Under the pieces are notes generated by a model, which was not told where the DNA came from, did no database searches, and saw nothing but the letters and a program-made list of their open reading frames with translations. Below, in pieces: positions 10,223 to 20,923 of a stretch of DNA of 64,000 nucleotides. A program made the position numbers and the translations under genes. The stretch covers positions 500,649 to 564,648 of the forward strand of contig WELB01000071.1 in NCBI GenBank assembly GCA_009602725.1, read 5' to 3'. Numbering within the stretch: the first letter of the stretch is position 1; each line of letters starts with the position of its first letter. The DNA comes from Spirogloea muscicola (taxonomy: Eukaryota > Streptophyta > Zygnematophyceae > Spirogloeales > Spirogloeaceae).

Positions 10223-12504
10223 CTAGGCTTCTAAACTGCTCTGTGAAACATGTGGGTCACTGTGGTCAGAGGAATGTTGTCCTGAAAGTGGCGGCTTCTC
10301 AACCCGCAAATATGCAGCCAGCACGGAGCCCATGACAGAGTGCGTGACACTAGATATTGCACATGGAACTGCCACCAACGGACTGTCTGCAAAGTGCTGT
10401 GCAGCCAGCACAACTCCTAGCACTGAGTTCTGCAAAAGATCACCAAAGCGACGTACATCATCAGTCCTGAAGACTGGCTATTGCCAGTCAAAGTCATGGT
10501 CAGTGCCTGGCAAAGGGCTTATACTACTCAGAGGTATGAGTTTACCTGCATGCCAACCTCAATCGAGATGGTCCGACTGGTATAAGGTGAAAAGCCTAGG
10601 AAAGACGAGGCAACATAGCCGCCAAGGAAGCCCCCAAGATGCAGCAAAGCCACCGCCCCTGCCACAGCATTTCCGGAGGACAGGATTGCAGCCCGGTTGC
10701 TGGCTACTGCACTACCGCACACGAGTGCCACTACCAGCACAGCCGCCAGCGGAGCTACTGGAGCCACTGCGGACGTTGTCTTGGGCAGGAATCGCCCCAG
10801 GGCACTTCCCATGACCACAGGGAGAAGCACGACCTGGGAACAGCCATGTTCGAGCAGCAATTAAGCAGTGGATAATTGATTGAGTCTAGAGCAGCAAATG
10901 GGCCCACATCAGACTGAGAAGCACGTACCTGCAGCGTGGACAGGAAAAGTGCACGACCATCAACTGGCACTAGATGACCAGCCAACTGTTTCGTCAGCAG
11001 AGGCGTCATGACCTGCACTTCATATTAGGCAATACAGCCTCCTCAGCTTCATTGTCGTGTTAATTGATAAGTACAGGAGCACAGGGTAGTGTAACTGCGT
11101 CAAAAGCAGGGACTTTCACATCTGCTGACCTGCTCTGACTACATCCTGACAATGAATTTTGACTCACAGGTACATTAAAAGCATCAAGGGACTCGCAGCG
11201 GCGGTCGTCCACATATGCAGGAGGGATGAGATGACAGATAACCGGCAATAGGCCATACCACTGCTAGTGTGGTGCTACAGGCTGTCATAAGCACTGAGAG
11301 TGCCACATTTCCTCTGTGATGCGCAAATAACCAGAAGCGCTCCCCAGTGAGCGCCCTCGGCATTCCATTATGTCCTTGACAACTCAATTTGCCGCCAGGC
11401 AAAGTTGTCCGGGAGCCTCAAGCTTGCCGCAATGCGGCCCTGTAACAGACCTTGCCAAGAAGGTGACGATGTTGCTGGCTGTGCCTGCAGATAAGAATCA
11501 ACCAATACTAATGAGACGCTTCAGGAAGCTGGGGGGCACTCCAGAAGAAGCTGTATATCTAAACTTAGTTTTCCAAGTTAAGGTCGGTGAGATCATGAGT
11601 GTAGGGTTTAGCAAGCGGAGAAGCGGATGGGATAGCCGAGAGAGTGACCTCCTGGACAGCAGGCCACGAGTATGATGCCCAGCGCAAAGGGCCGGGGTAA
11701 GCTGAAGCTGGACGCAACCAGCGCCCCGACTGCCGGCATGACCTGTCAGACTCCAACGAGAGCTTGGGTTCAATGACTAGGATTTGAGGTTTAAGAGTTC
11801 CGGATGTAGGGTTTAAGCATTAGTAAGTAGGGTTCAGGGTCTGAGGATTTATCATCAGGCTTTCGGGTTTAGCTCGTCATTCTGGTGAGTGGTACTCGTG
11901 AGGTCGATCCACAGTGACTCAAACGCCCCTTGCAACGAGGCAAGCACTCGACGAGCTTCCCAATGCCATCTCAGTGCGGATGCTGCGAAGCAGGCCCCGG
12001 CTGAGCACGAGCGGTCTGCGGGGCGGCAGCAGTCCAGAGCGGCACCCACCGTGTACTGCAGCACGACGCCGGCGACGATCTCCCGGCGCATCGCGGCGGC
12101 GGCCTTGAGGTCCTCCGGGGCCAGCGTGGTGCCCATGCCTGCCAGCCGCAGCAGCTGCTGGTGGAGGTCAGCAGCCATGGCTGCCGGTGTGCCATTGTGA
12201 CGGGCCAAGGCGCGACGACGGCGGAGCGGCGCCTGACCGAGCATGGTGAAGGCCAGGCCGGCGACGAGGAGGCGGCCGCGGATCCAGGCGAAGAGGGCGG
12301 GGCGGGCGAGGGCGGCCGCGCAGGCGAGCGCCAGCCACAGCGGGAAAAGGTTTGTCAGCCGCGCCAGCAGTAGCCCCGCGGCGCCGGCCTCCGGCGCTTC
12401 GCCGTCGGGCCGCCCGGCGCGTAGCTCGGGCGGGGTGCCCCGTNCCGCGCGGCCGCCCGCGGCGGCGGCGGCGGCGGCGGCGGAGGCGCCGGCGCCGCCG
12501 CCAT
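10223..12504 (-). CDS. BASS-family (bile acid:sodium symporter-like) membrane transporter
   Basis: BASS proteins couple sodium to import of organic anions; plant members sit in the plastid envelope and carry pyruvate or related acids, so a plastid role is possible but not shown. Minus-strand exons: 12504-12238, 12138-12046, 11729-11649, 11484-11451, 11313-11259, 11012-10929, 10833-10546 and 10429-10223. Joined pieces give LTNLFPLWLALACAAALARP, LLVAGLAFTML, GMGTTLAPEDLKAA, GVVLQYTVVGALVASSFSLP, ILVACCPGGTASNIVTFLAR, GNVALSVLMTACSTTLAV, TPLLTKQLAGHLVPVD, VVLLPVVMGSALGRFLP, SRTISIEVGMQNSVLGVVLA and AVPCAISSVTHSVMGSVLA. The conserved CPGG..SN and EVGMQNS motifs and several hydrophobic helices are clear. 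The first exon starts MAAAPAPP with a Pro and Ala run, and the frame changes at the undetermined base 12444, so some bases are probably missing there. The C-terminus ends in a hydrophilic Ser/His tail. Confidence 0.92.
11590..11870 (-). repeat. Telomere-like degenerate tracts in BASS introns
   Basis: Scattered tagggttt-type words (for example gtagggtttagc near 11600, gtagggtttaagc near 11807, gtagggttcaggg near 11828) occur in the introns on either side of exon 3. They resemble degenerate TTTAGGG repeats. A similar tract (ggggtttggggttttgc) lies near 7251-7268 in an eIF2A intron. Confidence 0.4.
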
Positions 12505-12526
12505 GAGCACAACCAGCTGCAAGTTA

Positions 12527-12938
12527 CAGTAAAACCTCCCTAAGGTTATGCGGTCGGTTGGGGAGGTTTGTATAACGATAAACAGGATATAACCTTACAG
12601 GTCGGTTTTTGGGCTTGGATTTAGGGCGTTTTTAGGGTTAGGGCTTGGAGTCAGGGTTATTTAGGGGTTAGGGTAGGGTCCGCCGCACGGTCCGTCGCAC
12701 GGCCCGTCGCCCGGTCCGTCGCCCGTCGCACGGCTCGTCGCACGGTCCGTCGTGCGTCGCACGCCGTCGCACGGTCCATCGCACGGTCGGGATAAGCTTA
12801 TATTTGAGAATGTCATATAGAGTATGGAAGTATAGAGGATTATAAGCTTCTACTGGCAAACCGACTCGGTTTGCCAGAATCTGATAACGTTATACAGGAT
12901 ATAAGCTAATGAAGGATAAGCTTAGGGAGGTTTTACTG
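12527..12938. mobile_element. Non-autonomous Tc1/mariner-type (pogo-like) element (MITE)
   Basis: The element is 412 bases long. Its ends are inverted copies: cagtaaaacctccctaag on the left and the reverse complement cttagggaggttttactg on the right. It is flanked by TA on both sides (12525-12526 and 12939-12940), the target duplication of the Tc1/mariner superfamily. Ends beginning CAGT..AACCTC recall pogo/Tigger elements. Subterminal words ggatataa and ataacg are also mirrored near both ends. No transposase frame is present, so it would depend on a relative elsewhere in the genome. Confidence 0.85.
12676..12790. repeat. Minisatellite of cggtccgtcgca-type units inside the MITE
   Basis: About nine imperfect units of roughly 10-14 bases built on gtccgtcgcacg follow one another in the middle of the transposon. 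They come directly after TTTAGGG-like sequence (12618-12680). The tandem array is GC-rich while the element's ends are AT-rich, so its core may be captured or expanded sequence. Confidence 0.75.
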
Positions 12939-12940
12939 TA

Positions 12941-13335
12941 CTCAAACGTGCGGCTGACTGGGGGTGACTAAGGGCCAATGCACACCAGGTCGGTCGGTCG
13001 GACATTGATCTCGTATTGGCTCTCTGTTGGCAAGGCCTTGACCCCGAGCGTCCACACAGTGCGCGACATGTACCCTACGGCCGCGTCCGTCCGACCCGGT
13101 GTAAATTGGCCCTTTAAAAAGCTCCCATTCGCTGTAGTCACTAGCATAGCTGTGTCGTTTCGGCCCTTTGGACTTTGTCCACTCTTTCTGGGCTGGCTTT
13201 TCACAGACCCCGCCCCCATTGAATTGCAGAGAGAAACTAATGCGGCTGCTGATATCAGAAGAGCGGCTGTAGAAGCCAGCCAGATGCAGACAGAGCGCTC
13301 ATGACGGAGCCACAGGCTAGGCAGACAGGGCGCTC
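12941..13335 (+). repeat. Intergenic DNA with a hairpin-type repeat copy (about 13160-13225)
   Basis: After a short ggtcggtcggtcgg run (12990-13003) the region has no recognised gene. At 13160-13225 it carries the repeat read elsewhere as ggaccttgtccactcttt, gggctggctttt, cacagaccccgcccccattg. This is the hairpin motif also found at 13848, 30800 and 42690. Confidence 0.5.
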
Positions 13336-13641
13336 GTGGTACTCTTGCGAAGGCTGCTCGCTAGGCGGCCAAACACGCTGACCGCCCCGGCTGGAGGCGA
13401 GTTCGTACCCCTGGCCGTGGACGTGCACGGGACTCTCGGGTCACAGTGGCTCGACCTGCTGGCCAGGCTTGCGCGGCGCGCTGTGTCCCGCCGAGGTGAG
13501 CCGGCTGACTTCAACGCCGTTGGCTCGTGGGCCCAGGTATATCGCGTGCGTTTGTCAGTCTCCCTTCAGCGGTCCATGGCCCACGCCTTGCATCTGCGTG
13601 CTGGCCGTGCTCTCGCTGCAGCCTCTGGCTTTTGGGTGTAG
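13336..13641 (+). mobile_element. LINE-like ORF, C-terminal fragment, copy C
   Basis: About 100 codons end at 13641. The peptide includes GGEFVPLAVDVHGTLGSQWL, then LLARLARRAVSRRG, then VRLSVSLQRSMAHALHLRAG and RALAAASG. The 'PLAVDVHGTLG...LLARLARR...Q R' pattern recalls the region after the reverse transcriptase domain in several eukaryotic non-LTR retrotransposons; this is recognition by eye, not a search. The last third matches copy D at 30350-30420 and copy A at 47400-47470 at protein level. There is no reverse transcriptase core, so it is a 5'-truncated copy. Confidence 0.55.
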
Positions 13642-13900
13642 GGTGCCCCCATTGGGGGTGCACTTCTTCTGCTTTCGTCAGGGGGATAGTTTGCCGGCAG
13701 CTAGTCTGTCGTAATTGCGGCTCCTCACTCGTAGCTACTGAGTGGTCCATCCTCCACCCGATCTGACATAGCATCTTCAGGCCCCTCCGTCATTGTGGCT
13801 TTAGGTCCCTCCGTCAGTTGGCCCCTTCGAACCTTTGTCAATTCTTTTCGGGCTGGCTTCTCACAGCCCTTGCCCTCATTGGGAGAGCCACTTCTCTTTA
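13642..13900 (+). repeat. 3' untranslated tail of copy C with hairpin motif
   Basis: The tail contains two relatives of the hairpin repeat. A partial one (gcccccattgggggtgcact) lies at 13649-13668. A full one lies at 13815-13890, with the inverted arms gggctg and cagccc separated by gcttctca, then ttgccctcattgggagagcc. The same motif appears about a dozen times in the window. Confidence 0.6.
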
Positions 13901-14172
13901 ATCACTCGGACGCGCCCGGGGGGCTGATGGAAAGGAGCCGGGTGAGGCCACGTCCATCGTCCTTGAGCAGTCCCTTCAGTTCAGAGGCGGCGTGCACGTC
14001 CGCAGCGTGAGTGTAATGGGCCTGCGCTTTCTTGTCGGAACAGCGTGCCCATGCCGCAGAATCTGCATGACCCTCTGCAAGTGTTGGTGAGGAAAGTGAG
14101 GGAGAGATTTAGGATCTCCATCGCCACTCCAGCTGCATGACAAAACGTGGGCTTGTGCAAAGAGGGCGAGGG
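13901..14172. other. Short intergenic stretch
   Basis: No coding, repeat or RNA signal was recognised here. It lies between the truncated repeats and a possible minus-strand membrane-protein exon. Confidence 0.4.
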
Positions 14173-14715
14173 CTATGAAAAGCCAGCATTAAGAGAAGGG
14201 ACAGGGTCCACTATGACAGGTGCTAGGACTGCCTGGCCCCAACAGGTGAAGCCGTCAGATTGTAGAGGTTCAACTTCCATGCGCACCTGGCACTCGCATT
14301 TGATTTGATCTCCGAGCATGGTGGGAGAGGGGCTTAAGGAGGAGCCGGGTGGCCATGCAACAAAAGTCGGAGGGCCTCTACAAACACTCGCATGCAAGCA
14401 ATCATCTGACGCCCTCAGCGAGATTGCACATAGCGGGCCAGCACACTCCCAAGTAAGGGCTGTGGAAAGAAGCCAAGAAGCCAAGATGCGGAATGCAACA
14501 GAGTATACACTGCCTCGACTTACAATCCCACAGACTGCGAGCACGGAGCAGCCGCCCAATACAACTTCCACATAGCTTGTGGAGGAATTTGAACAACTGG
14601 GGCTGGAAATGGCCAGCCCGCTCAGGAGTTGCACTAGTAGCAATAAGGTGCCATAGAGGACAAGGAGACCTACACAGTCATTTGCAAGCCTCAGACTCCA
14701 TATGTCAGCGTGCAA
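14173..14715 (-). CDS. Hypothetical membrane-protein exons, unrecognised
   Basis: A minus-strand frame of 180 codons contains hydrophobic stretches (CVGLLVLYGTLLLLVQLLSG and YVEVVLGGCSVLAVCGIV) and ends ...VPSLNAGFS. A strong splice donor (gtaagtcgag) lies inside it after VCGI, so the true gene probably uses only parts: a two-helix exon at about 14715-14525 and a later exon containing QVRMEVEPLQSDGFTCWG. Possible upstream exons between 14820 and 15420 could not be joined with confidence. No family is recognised. It could also be an intron-rich 3' part of a larger membrane protein transcribed toward 14173. Confidence 0.3.
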   Translation of the reverse strand: MHADIWSLRLANDCVGLLVLYGTLLLLVQLLSGLAISSPSCSNSSTSYVEVVLGGCSVLAVCGIVSRGSVYSVAFRILASWLLSTALTWECAGPLCAISLRASDDCLHASVCRGPPTFVAWPPGSSLSPSPTMLGDQIKCECQVRMEVEPLQSDGFTCWGQAVLAPVIVDPVPSLNAGFS

Positions 14716-15954
14716 TATCTGGTGTGTGAAAAATCCTTGCGTTTATATCTATGCCTCGTCCCAGCTTCAAAGCTGCTCTTCCATGTCAGGGTCACCTCGA
14801 CTCTCCACACTCGGCTGGCCTCAAGAGGTGATCTCTTGAATTGACAGCACAATCTGCCCGTTCTTCACCTCTGCTCGTGCTCTCGAAAGAAAACCTCCTT
14901 GCCTATCTTCCACTTTCCAGCAAAGAAACTTTGAGTAGCCGCCACCAACCCCCCAAAAGTCTTTCCGTTCCCCTACCTGTGCTGCCTGTCTAGTACATCC
15001 CCAATGTGTCTCAGAATCCATGGAGAATGGCAGGTATACCAGACCTGAGATCGAATCAACAGGGCTCAGAGCAAAGCAACTGCCAGTTGAAGAGGACAGC
15101 CAAGAGCGCTGGGATATTGAGTAGGGACGCTGAAGAAGGTGAAGGCTCCTGGTCTGCTGCCCTTCTTTGAGTCAATGCCCCTGCATGTACATTCTTGTGC
15201 TAAGAAGGCCTCTCTCCCTCTCATAGGCACCTTCCACCAAGTACAATGAGGGAAAAAGGAGCGCCTTACTCGGTCTCAATGACCTCATGCCGACAGGGCC
15301 CCACTTCACGCGAATGGCAAGGCAGCCAGGAGAAAGCAATTGCCTCCTTCGAGCTGGCAATAGCGCAGCATGCGAGAGAAATAGCTGAGGAGGTCAGCAA
15401 CTCTGGTAAGCTCCAGCATCCTGCAATGTTGCTAGCTCATGATGCTTGCAAACACCATTGCTACAGTAGAGAGTGGACAACAGATTTCTGTATCTTCCCA
15501 ATCTTAATCAGGCAGCAAGGGTGCGTGAAGTGAACAGTACTTCACTTTCTCCTGCTTGACTAGCAAGTACACGGGAGAAAAGATTACCTGACGAGCCCCA
15601 TGGCAACTTCATAACTCTGTTTCTGATCGAAGAAAGCGGGATGGCAATGATGTGCAAGTGACGTGCGGCAATGAGCGGGCTTCGTCAACCAGGCTCACTC
15701 CTAAAGTCCTGCCCAGATATTGGGCAGACATGCGGGCCAGTCTGACGAAGGCACTGCACATTATAGCAAGACCATAAGAATGTTCAGAGGATGCTAAATA
15801 TTTAGAGTCTACATTGATGCAACTGGCACTCTGCTCATACAGGGAAGGTTAGCCTTTGGCAAGAGGAGCCACGTGCTCTGACTGGGAGGTGCCAAAGTGG
15901 TTAATTTCAACATGTACGTCTACATTCTCTTTGCTGCAACAAATTATATCTCTA
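14716..15954. other. Unresolved region between the hypothetical ORF and the VPS gene
   Basis: Both strands hold short exon-like pieces: on plus SQEKAIASFELAIAQHA near 15330, on minus VADLLSYFSRMLRYC near 15380 and GGFLSRARAEVKNGQIVLS near 14870. These overlap one another and cannot all be real. No family match was recognised. Upstream exons of 14173-14715, or a last exon of the VPS gene, may lie here. Confidence 0.3.
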
Positions 15955-18900
15955 TTAGTCAAGCACACAGCAGGCGTTCTTGATAATCTCCTTGGATGCC
16001 TGACAAACGGCAGGCGGACACAGACGACACGAATGTGCAAGCTGGCTTACTGGATAGCAGACAAGTACATCATTTGGATACGCAGCAAAAAGCTTGGTGC
16101 CAATGCGGGCATGGCACACCCAGCAGCCGCGCTCGTCATTCACAAGGACACTGCGAGCCTCTGCCTTCACTGCTGCCACCCGAGCGCAAAGGTTTAATCC
16201 TCTTGCGAGCTGCCGCTCAATCTACAGGAAGCAAGCCACCTTCGCCAGCATGAGCTTCTGGGCTGCATATCATCTGCAGAGAGCAGCACGGCTAGAAAGA
16301 ATGATATTGAATAGAACGAAACATAACCTGGCCCTGACGGTGGCGATGCACGCGCTCGCAGAGTACATGAGCAAGCAAGTCCACGCAAGACCTCAGGTCC
16401 AACGAGTCATGAAGCTCCTGCATGAATGTTTGGCCCGAAGTAAGAGCAACTTCAAGAATCAAGAAGTATCAGCTTGCATAGGGGAATAAGAAGAGGCCAG
16501 AATACTGCTTTACGAACAATTCAGGTCAGCTTATCTCACCTGGAGGATAAGGAGGGGATCTAAGCACGCAGAATGGCATTGCAGCAGCTGCACTGCTGGT
16601 CCTAACAGAGGCGTTTGTCCTTCACCAGGGCGGAGATACATATCCAGCAACCTTCAGCAACAACATTCGCAAACTTATCTCTCAGCAGTGGCCTGATATG
16701 ATAGGTTGCTCGCATCTGTAGCCTCTTCTAAGAACATTAAGGTTGGGCACTCACTCCACAAAGAGGGCAGGTCTCCGTAGTGATGTACAGTACTGCTCGG
16801 CAGTCTTATAGGCATGCAATTTCCTGCCACCCAAAGACATTGCAGGTATATCAGCTGCTAGCTCCTTCACAGGTGAGCACCCTGCTACTCTGCATACCAG
16901 TGTCAGGTCAGCACAGTGCCCACTTACAGTGCTAGGACGCGAAGAGCGGCTGAGTGTCTGCCCAACTTCTCCAGCAAGATGACCTGCATGTAAGAAAGCC
17001 ACCATGGCATCAGAGAGGAGAGAGGCACTTCAGGGCGGTATCCTACACAAATTCCTCCTCAATGTCCACCATGCAGCATACAAAGCACATGCGCACCTGT
17101 TCCTCCCAGAGGTCAGAGCTTTGTATGTGCTGAAGGATGACATTAGCGTCATAAAGCTCCGACGTCCGCAGAAATTGGTTCAAAGTCAGCAACTCACGCC
17201 AATCTCCCTTTCCTGTTGCATCTGGCTCACTCTGCTCATTTGACTCTCGCCCAACTGATGCATGCTGCACCTGCTGCTGCTGAGTGGGAGCTTTGGCCAG
17301 ATCAGCAAGTGCCAATGCTAATTCTGTATGAAGAGAGATATCCTGGGAAGCACAATCGAGTACTGCCCACGTCAAGTACCTGACAACATGAAGGATGCGA
17401 ATGTTCTCTTAAGGACAGAACTACCAACTACTGCATACAGATGTAGTCTTCCAAAGGTGAAAGAAACCCCAAGAACACGGCATTGCAAGTGCATGACTAT
17501 TCTAAGGATCTCAATCACAACTAAGCGCAAGAAGCAGACTGCAACTCCATGAAGGGGCATAGGTGGATGCAAGAACCTGCATTTGACAATCAAGTGGTTG
17601 CTTCCAAGTAAAGAGAGCACCCGTCCTGCAGGATGCAACAGGAGAAAATGTCAACTGAATCTGATTGGGTGGAAATCTGAATTTCTCATCCAATCAGCGA
17701 GTAGGCACTTGCAATTTCAAAGCATCTTGTGATGCTGCGTCTGCATTTCAAAGCGGAGGACAGTATAATGCCAGAAGCAGTCAGTACTGACCTGGAGGTA
17801 TGACTTTTTCGCTGTCAGAAGAAGTGAGCACAGACAATGCCTGCATACTGTCAACCTCCAGAAGCTGCCAACAAAAGAGACGAAATACAAATCATGAACC
17901 AAGGTAATAATGCCAATCCCTAGATCATCACATACACAGCCACTACCGAGTCAGGCAGCTCTCATTCATCTATCCAAGGATGCTTCCCAACAATAGATGT
18001 GGGCATGGCAACAAGCCTCACCCATTTCAGGTGGTCGAGCACAAGATCGGTGTCCGACAATCTGCGCAGCACGCGGGCCGCATCGCGCGCCGAACAACTC
18101 AAAGAGGGGCCATCTGCACCTTCAGCGTCCTTGCCACGGAACAAGGCAGCCCAGACCTCCAGAGCTCGTTCCAAGTTCCCCAAGGACTCCAGCAGCAAAG
18201 CCAGTGTCCTGACGTGCCCACGGGCTAGCAGATCATCCTCTACGTCTACCTGCATGAGTCCAAAGCTATGTGTGAGTGAAAGTGAGGCCAAACCGTTGTG
18301 CTCCCAGCCTGGAATAGCATCTGAATAGGCGACAAGCATCCCCACAGCTATTTACTTTACCAATCGACAGGCATTGGTTGATGAAGCCAGGCTTTCCAGC
18401 TCCTGAGTAGCATTCATTTCAAGGTAGAGATGGAAAAGCAGGGTGTCCACACCCTCTTGCATCTCCACAGCTAAGGACCTTGTCCGCATGGTTGCAAAGT
18501 ACCTGTTTAGGTATCACTGGTTATTATCTGGACGCAAATGTTACAGATGACTACGAATCAGAAACAAGAGTCTCCCTCGTTGATTCATTTAAGCTCTCCG
18601 CTCTCGAGAATGTCAACAACAAGGAATACTGACCTGGCAAAAGCGGCTTTGGCCTTCAACTCAATATCAGTGACACTGCTGTGGTAAGCGCCCAGTGCTT
18701 CAGCAGCCACTTGACTCACTCGATCCTTGATAAGCTCGTCAATCGCTTGAGGAGGTGCATGTAGCCCCCAGTATCGTCGTCTTGCAACCTGCCATACAAG
18801 CTACATCTACAATCATGGCCCCTTTTAAACAGCCGAAGCATGCTGCTATCCAGCAGACTGCAACTTCCGATGCCGCACATGGTCTTCTGTTGTCAACAGT

Positions 18901-20362
18901 CATGACCACATTAGAAGGCAAGCACTGTGGCCAAGCACCAGCCAGGGCAGACCTGATTCTGCCAGGGCTTGGTGACCCGAGGGAAGTAATGGAAGAGCTC
19001 AGTCGGCTGCAGCTTTTGGCTCTGGAGGAAATAATCGACTGCTATGTCAAACTTGAGGTCCTGAAGGCAGAGAAAGCCAGCCTCCGCGTGGACCGTGCTG
19101 ACCAGCAGCCGTACAGCCTCCTCGTCCCTCTCAACGGACACATCGTCGCTTGCAGCCACTGCCAAGGCGTCTTCATACTGCCCCGCCTTGAGCAGCTCTT
19201 TGAGCTGCTCCTCGATGGGAACCTGTGATGCACACCACACCTGAAGCGATGCAATGCTGTCAGAATGAGTTGCTGCCAGAGCTGTGAAACATTGACAAGT
19301 CTCAGAATGCAGGTCTTTTGCAAGACTGACCGCTCAAAGGCAGCCGCAACATACCGATGAGGAGGTGGCCAGCGCCAGCAAGCCGGAGGACGAGTCGTCG
19401 GCAAGGTGGCAGGGCGTCAGCCCTGCGTCTGGGAACGCGAGGGCCTGCACGAGCCTGCCGGAGTGGCGGTGGTACACGTCCAGGCTTCCCCGCGCAGCCG
19501 CGCAGACGTAGGGCGCGCTGAAGGCGATAGCGTCGGGCACCTGGCGCAGGAGTAGGCTGCCGCCTGCAGGCACGCCCGCGCTGCTCACCACGACCCCGAC
19601 CTCGTCCAGCAGGAGCAGGACCTCGGCTGGAGCGAGCACCCGGACCAGCGCGGGAGCCTTGGCGTCCGGAGGCAGAGAGAAGAGGAGCTGAGGAGGGGCA
19701 GCCTTGTCCCTCTCGCGGAGCGACTGTCGGAGGTACGCTGCCGGGGTGCCAAGGAAGAGGGCGTCCGCGACCCAGGCCATGCTCAGGACCTCCTCCGCCA
19801 GAGGCAGGGCACGCAGCACGGTGGCGTTCGCGGCGTTCCTGACGGCCTTGTCGCCCGCGGGCCTTCGCTGGACGGCCATCAGCAGGATCCTCCTGCGGTC
19901 CGCCACCGCCAGGAGGCTACGTGCGGGCACCGCCTTGGCGCCGCTTCGGGCGGCCAAGGCGGACACGTCTCTGGCTTGCGGCAGAGCGGGCAGCGACCGG
20001 CCGTTGGCCTCCTCGGCCTGCAGCGGGACGAGGAAGACCTGGCCGTGGCACAGGGCCGCCACCTGCGCCGCCTCGGCGAGGACGAGCAGGGCCTCGACGG
20101 CATGGCGGCCGAGCGAGTGCTGCGCTACCAGCCGAGGCAGCGCCTGTTGGGGAGACGTCTCATGGCCAGCATCGTCGCCGTCGGGGTGGCCGTTTCCGAC
20201 GGCGGAGGCCGACGGCAGGGGCCGGTCGTCGTCGGAGCCGCCGGCGGCGGCGGCGGGGCAGAGGTAGTGGAGGACGGAGCCGTCGGAGGCGCCGACGAGG
20301 ACGAGCGCGGCGCCGGGCGGGGCGGCGGCGGCGACGGCGACGCAGAGGATGCGCGCGGCGGC
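15955..20362 (-). CDS. CNH-domain vacuolar sorting protein of VPS3/TGFBRAP1 (VPS39) type, 5' end in gap
   Basis: These proteins are Rab-binding ends of the CORVET (VPS3) or HOPS (VPS39) tethers at endosome and vacuole. The minus-strand frame leaves the assembly gap at 20362 and runs to a donor at 19355 as a CNH domain (VGASDGSVLHYLCP, LCHGQVFLVPL, LRALPLAEEVLSMAWVAD, PYVCAAARGSLDVYHRHSGR). Next comes 19222-18953 (VPIEEQLKELLKAGQYEDAL, AGFLCLQDLKFDIAVDYFLQ, LQPTELFHYFPRVTKPW). Further pieces are LLESLGNLERALEVWAALF (about 18190), LLTLNQFLRTSELYDANVIL (about 17170), HAYKTAEQYC (about 16810) and exon 16417-16328 (ELHDSLDLRSCVDLLAHVLC). The C-terminal domain is VLVNDERGCWVCHARIGTKL then FAAYPNDVLVCYP. 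A donor-like gtaagc follows that last proline, so the true end may lie lower than 15955. Spacing of 'seldom QAGF...ELF..P' favours VPS3/TGFBRAP1, but VPS39 is not excluded. The N-terminus is missing. Confidence 0.85.
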
Positions 20363-20923
20363 NNNNNNNNNNNNNNNNNNNNNNNNNNNNNNNNNNNNNN
20401 NNNNNNNNNNNNNNNNNNNNNNNNNNNNNNNNNNNNNNNNNNNNNNNNNNNNNNNNNNNNNNNNNNNNNNNNNNNNNNNNNNNNNNNNNNNNNNNNNNNN
20501 NNNNNNNNNNNNNNNNNNNNNNNNNNNNNNNNNNNNNNNNNNNNNNNNNNNNNNNNNNNNNNNNNNNNNNNNNNNNNNNNNNNNNNNNNNNNNNNNNNNN
20601 NNNNNNNNNNNNNNNNNNNNNNNNNNNNNNNNNNNNNNNNNNNNNNNNNNNNNNNNNNNNNNNNNNNNNNNNNNNNNNNNNNNNNNNNNNNNNNNNNNNN
20701 NNNNNNNNNNNNNNNNNNNNNNNNNNNNNNNNNNNNNNNNNNNNNNNNNNNNNNNNNNNNNNNNNNNNNNNNNNNNNNNNNNNNNNNNNNNNNNNNNNNN
20801 NNNNNNNNNNNNNNNNNNNNNNNNNNNNNNNNNNNNNNNNNNNNNNNNNNNNNNNNNNNNNNNNNNNNNNNNNNNNNNNNNNNNNNNNNNNNNNNNNNNN
20901 NNNNNNNNNNNNNNNNNNNNNNN
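20363..20923. other. Assembly gap (561 undetermined bases)
   Basis: A run of N covers the divergent start region of the VPS-type gene and RPB1. It hides the first 40-50 residues of RPB1, the start of the CNH protein and whatever promoter they share. Both flanks are GC-rich, as in the other gene starts, so the gap probably reflects sequencing failure in GC-rich DNA. Confidence 0.98.

Noticed and set aside
12618-12680. An interstitial telomere marking a chromosome fusion
   Set aside because: The TTTAGGG-like words are few and degenerate, and they lie inside a short transposon with clean ends.
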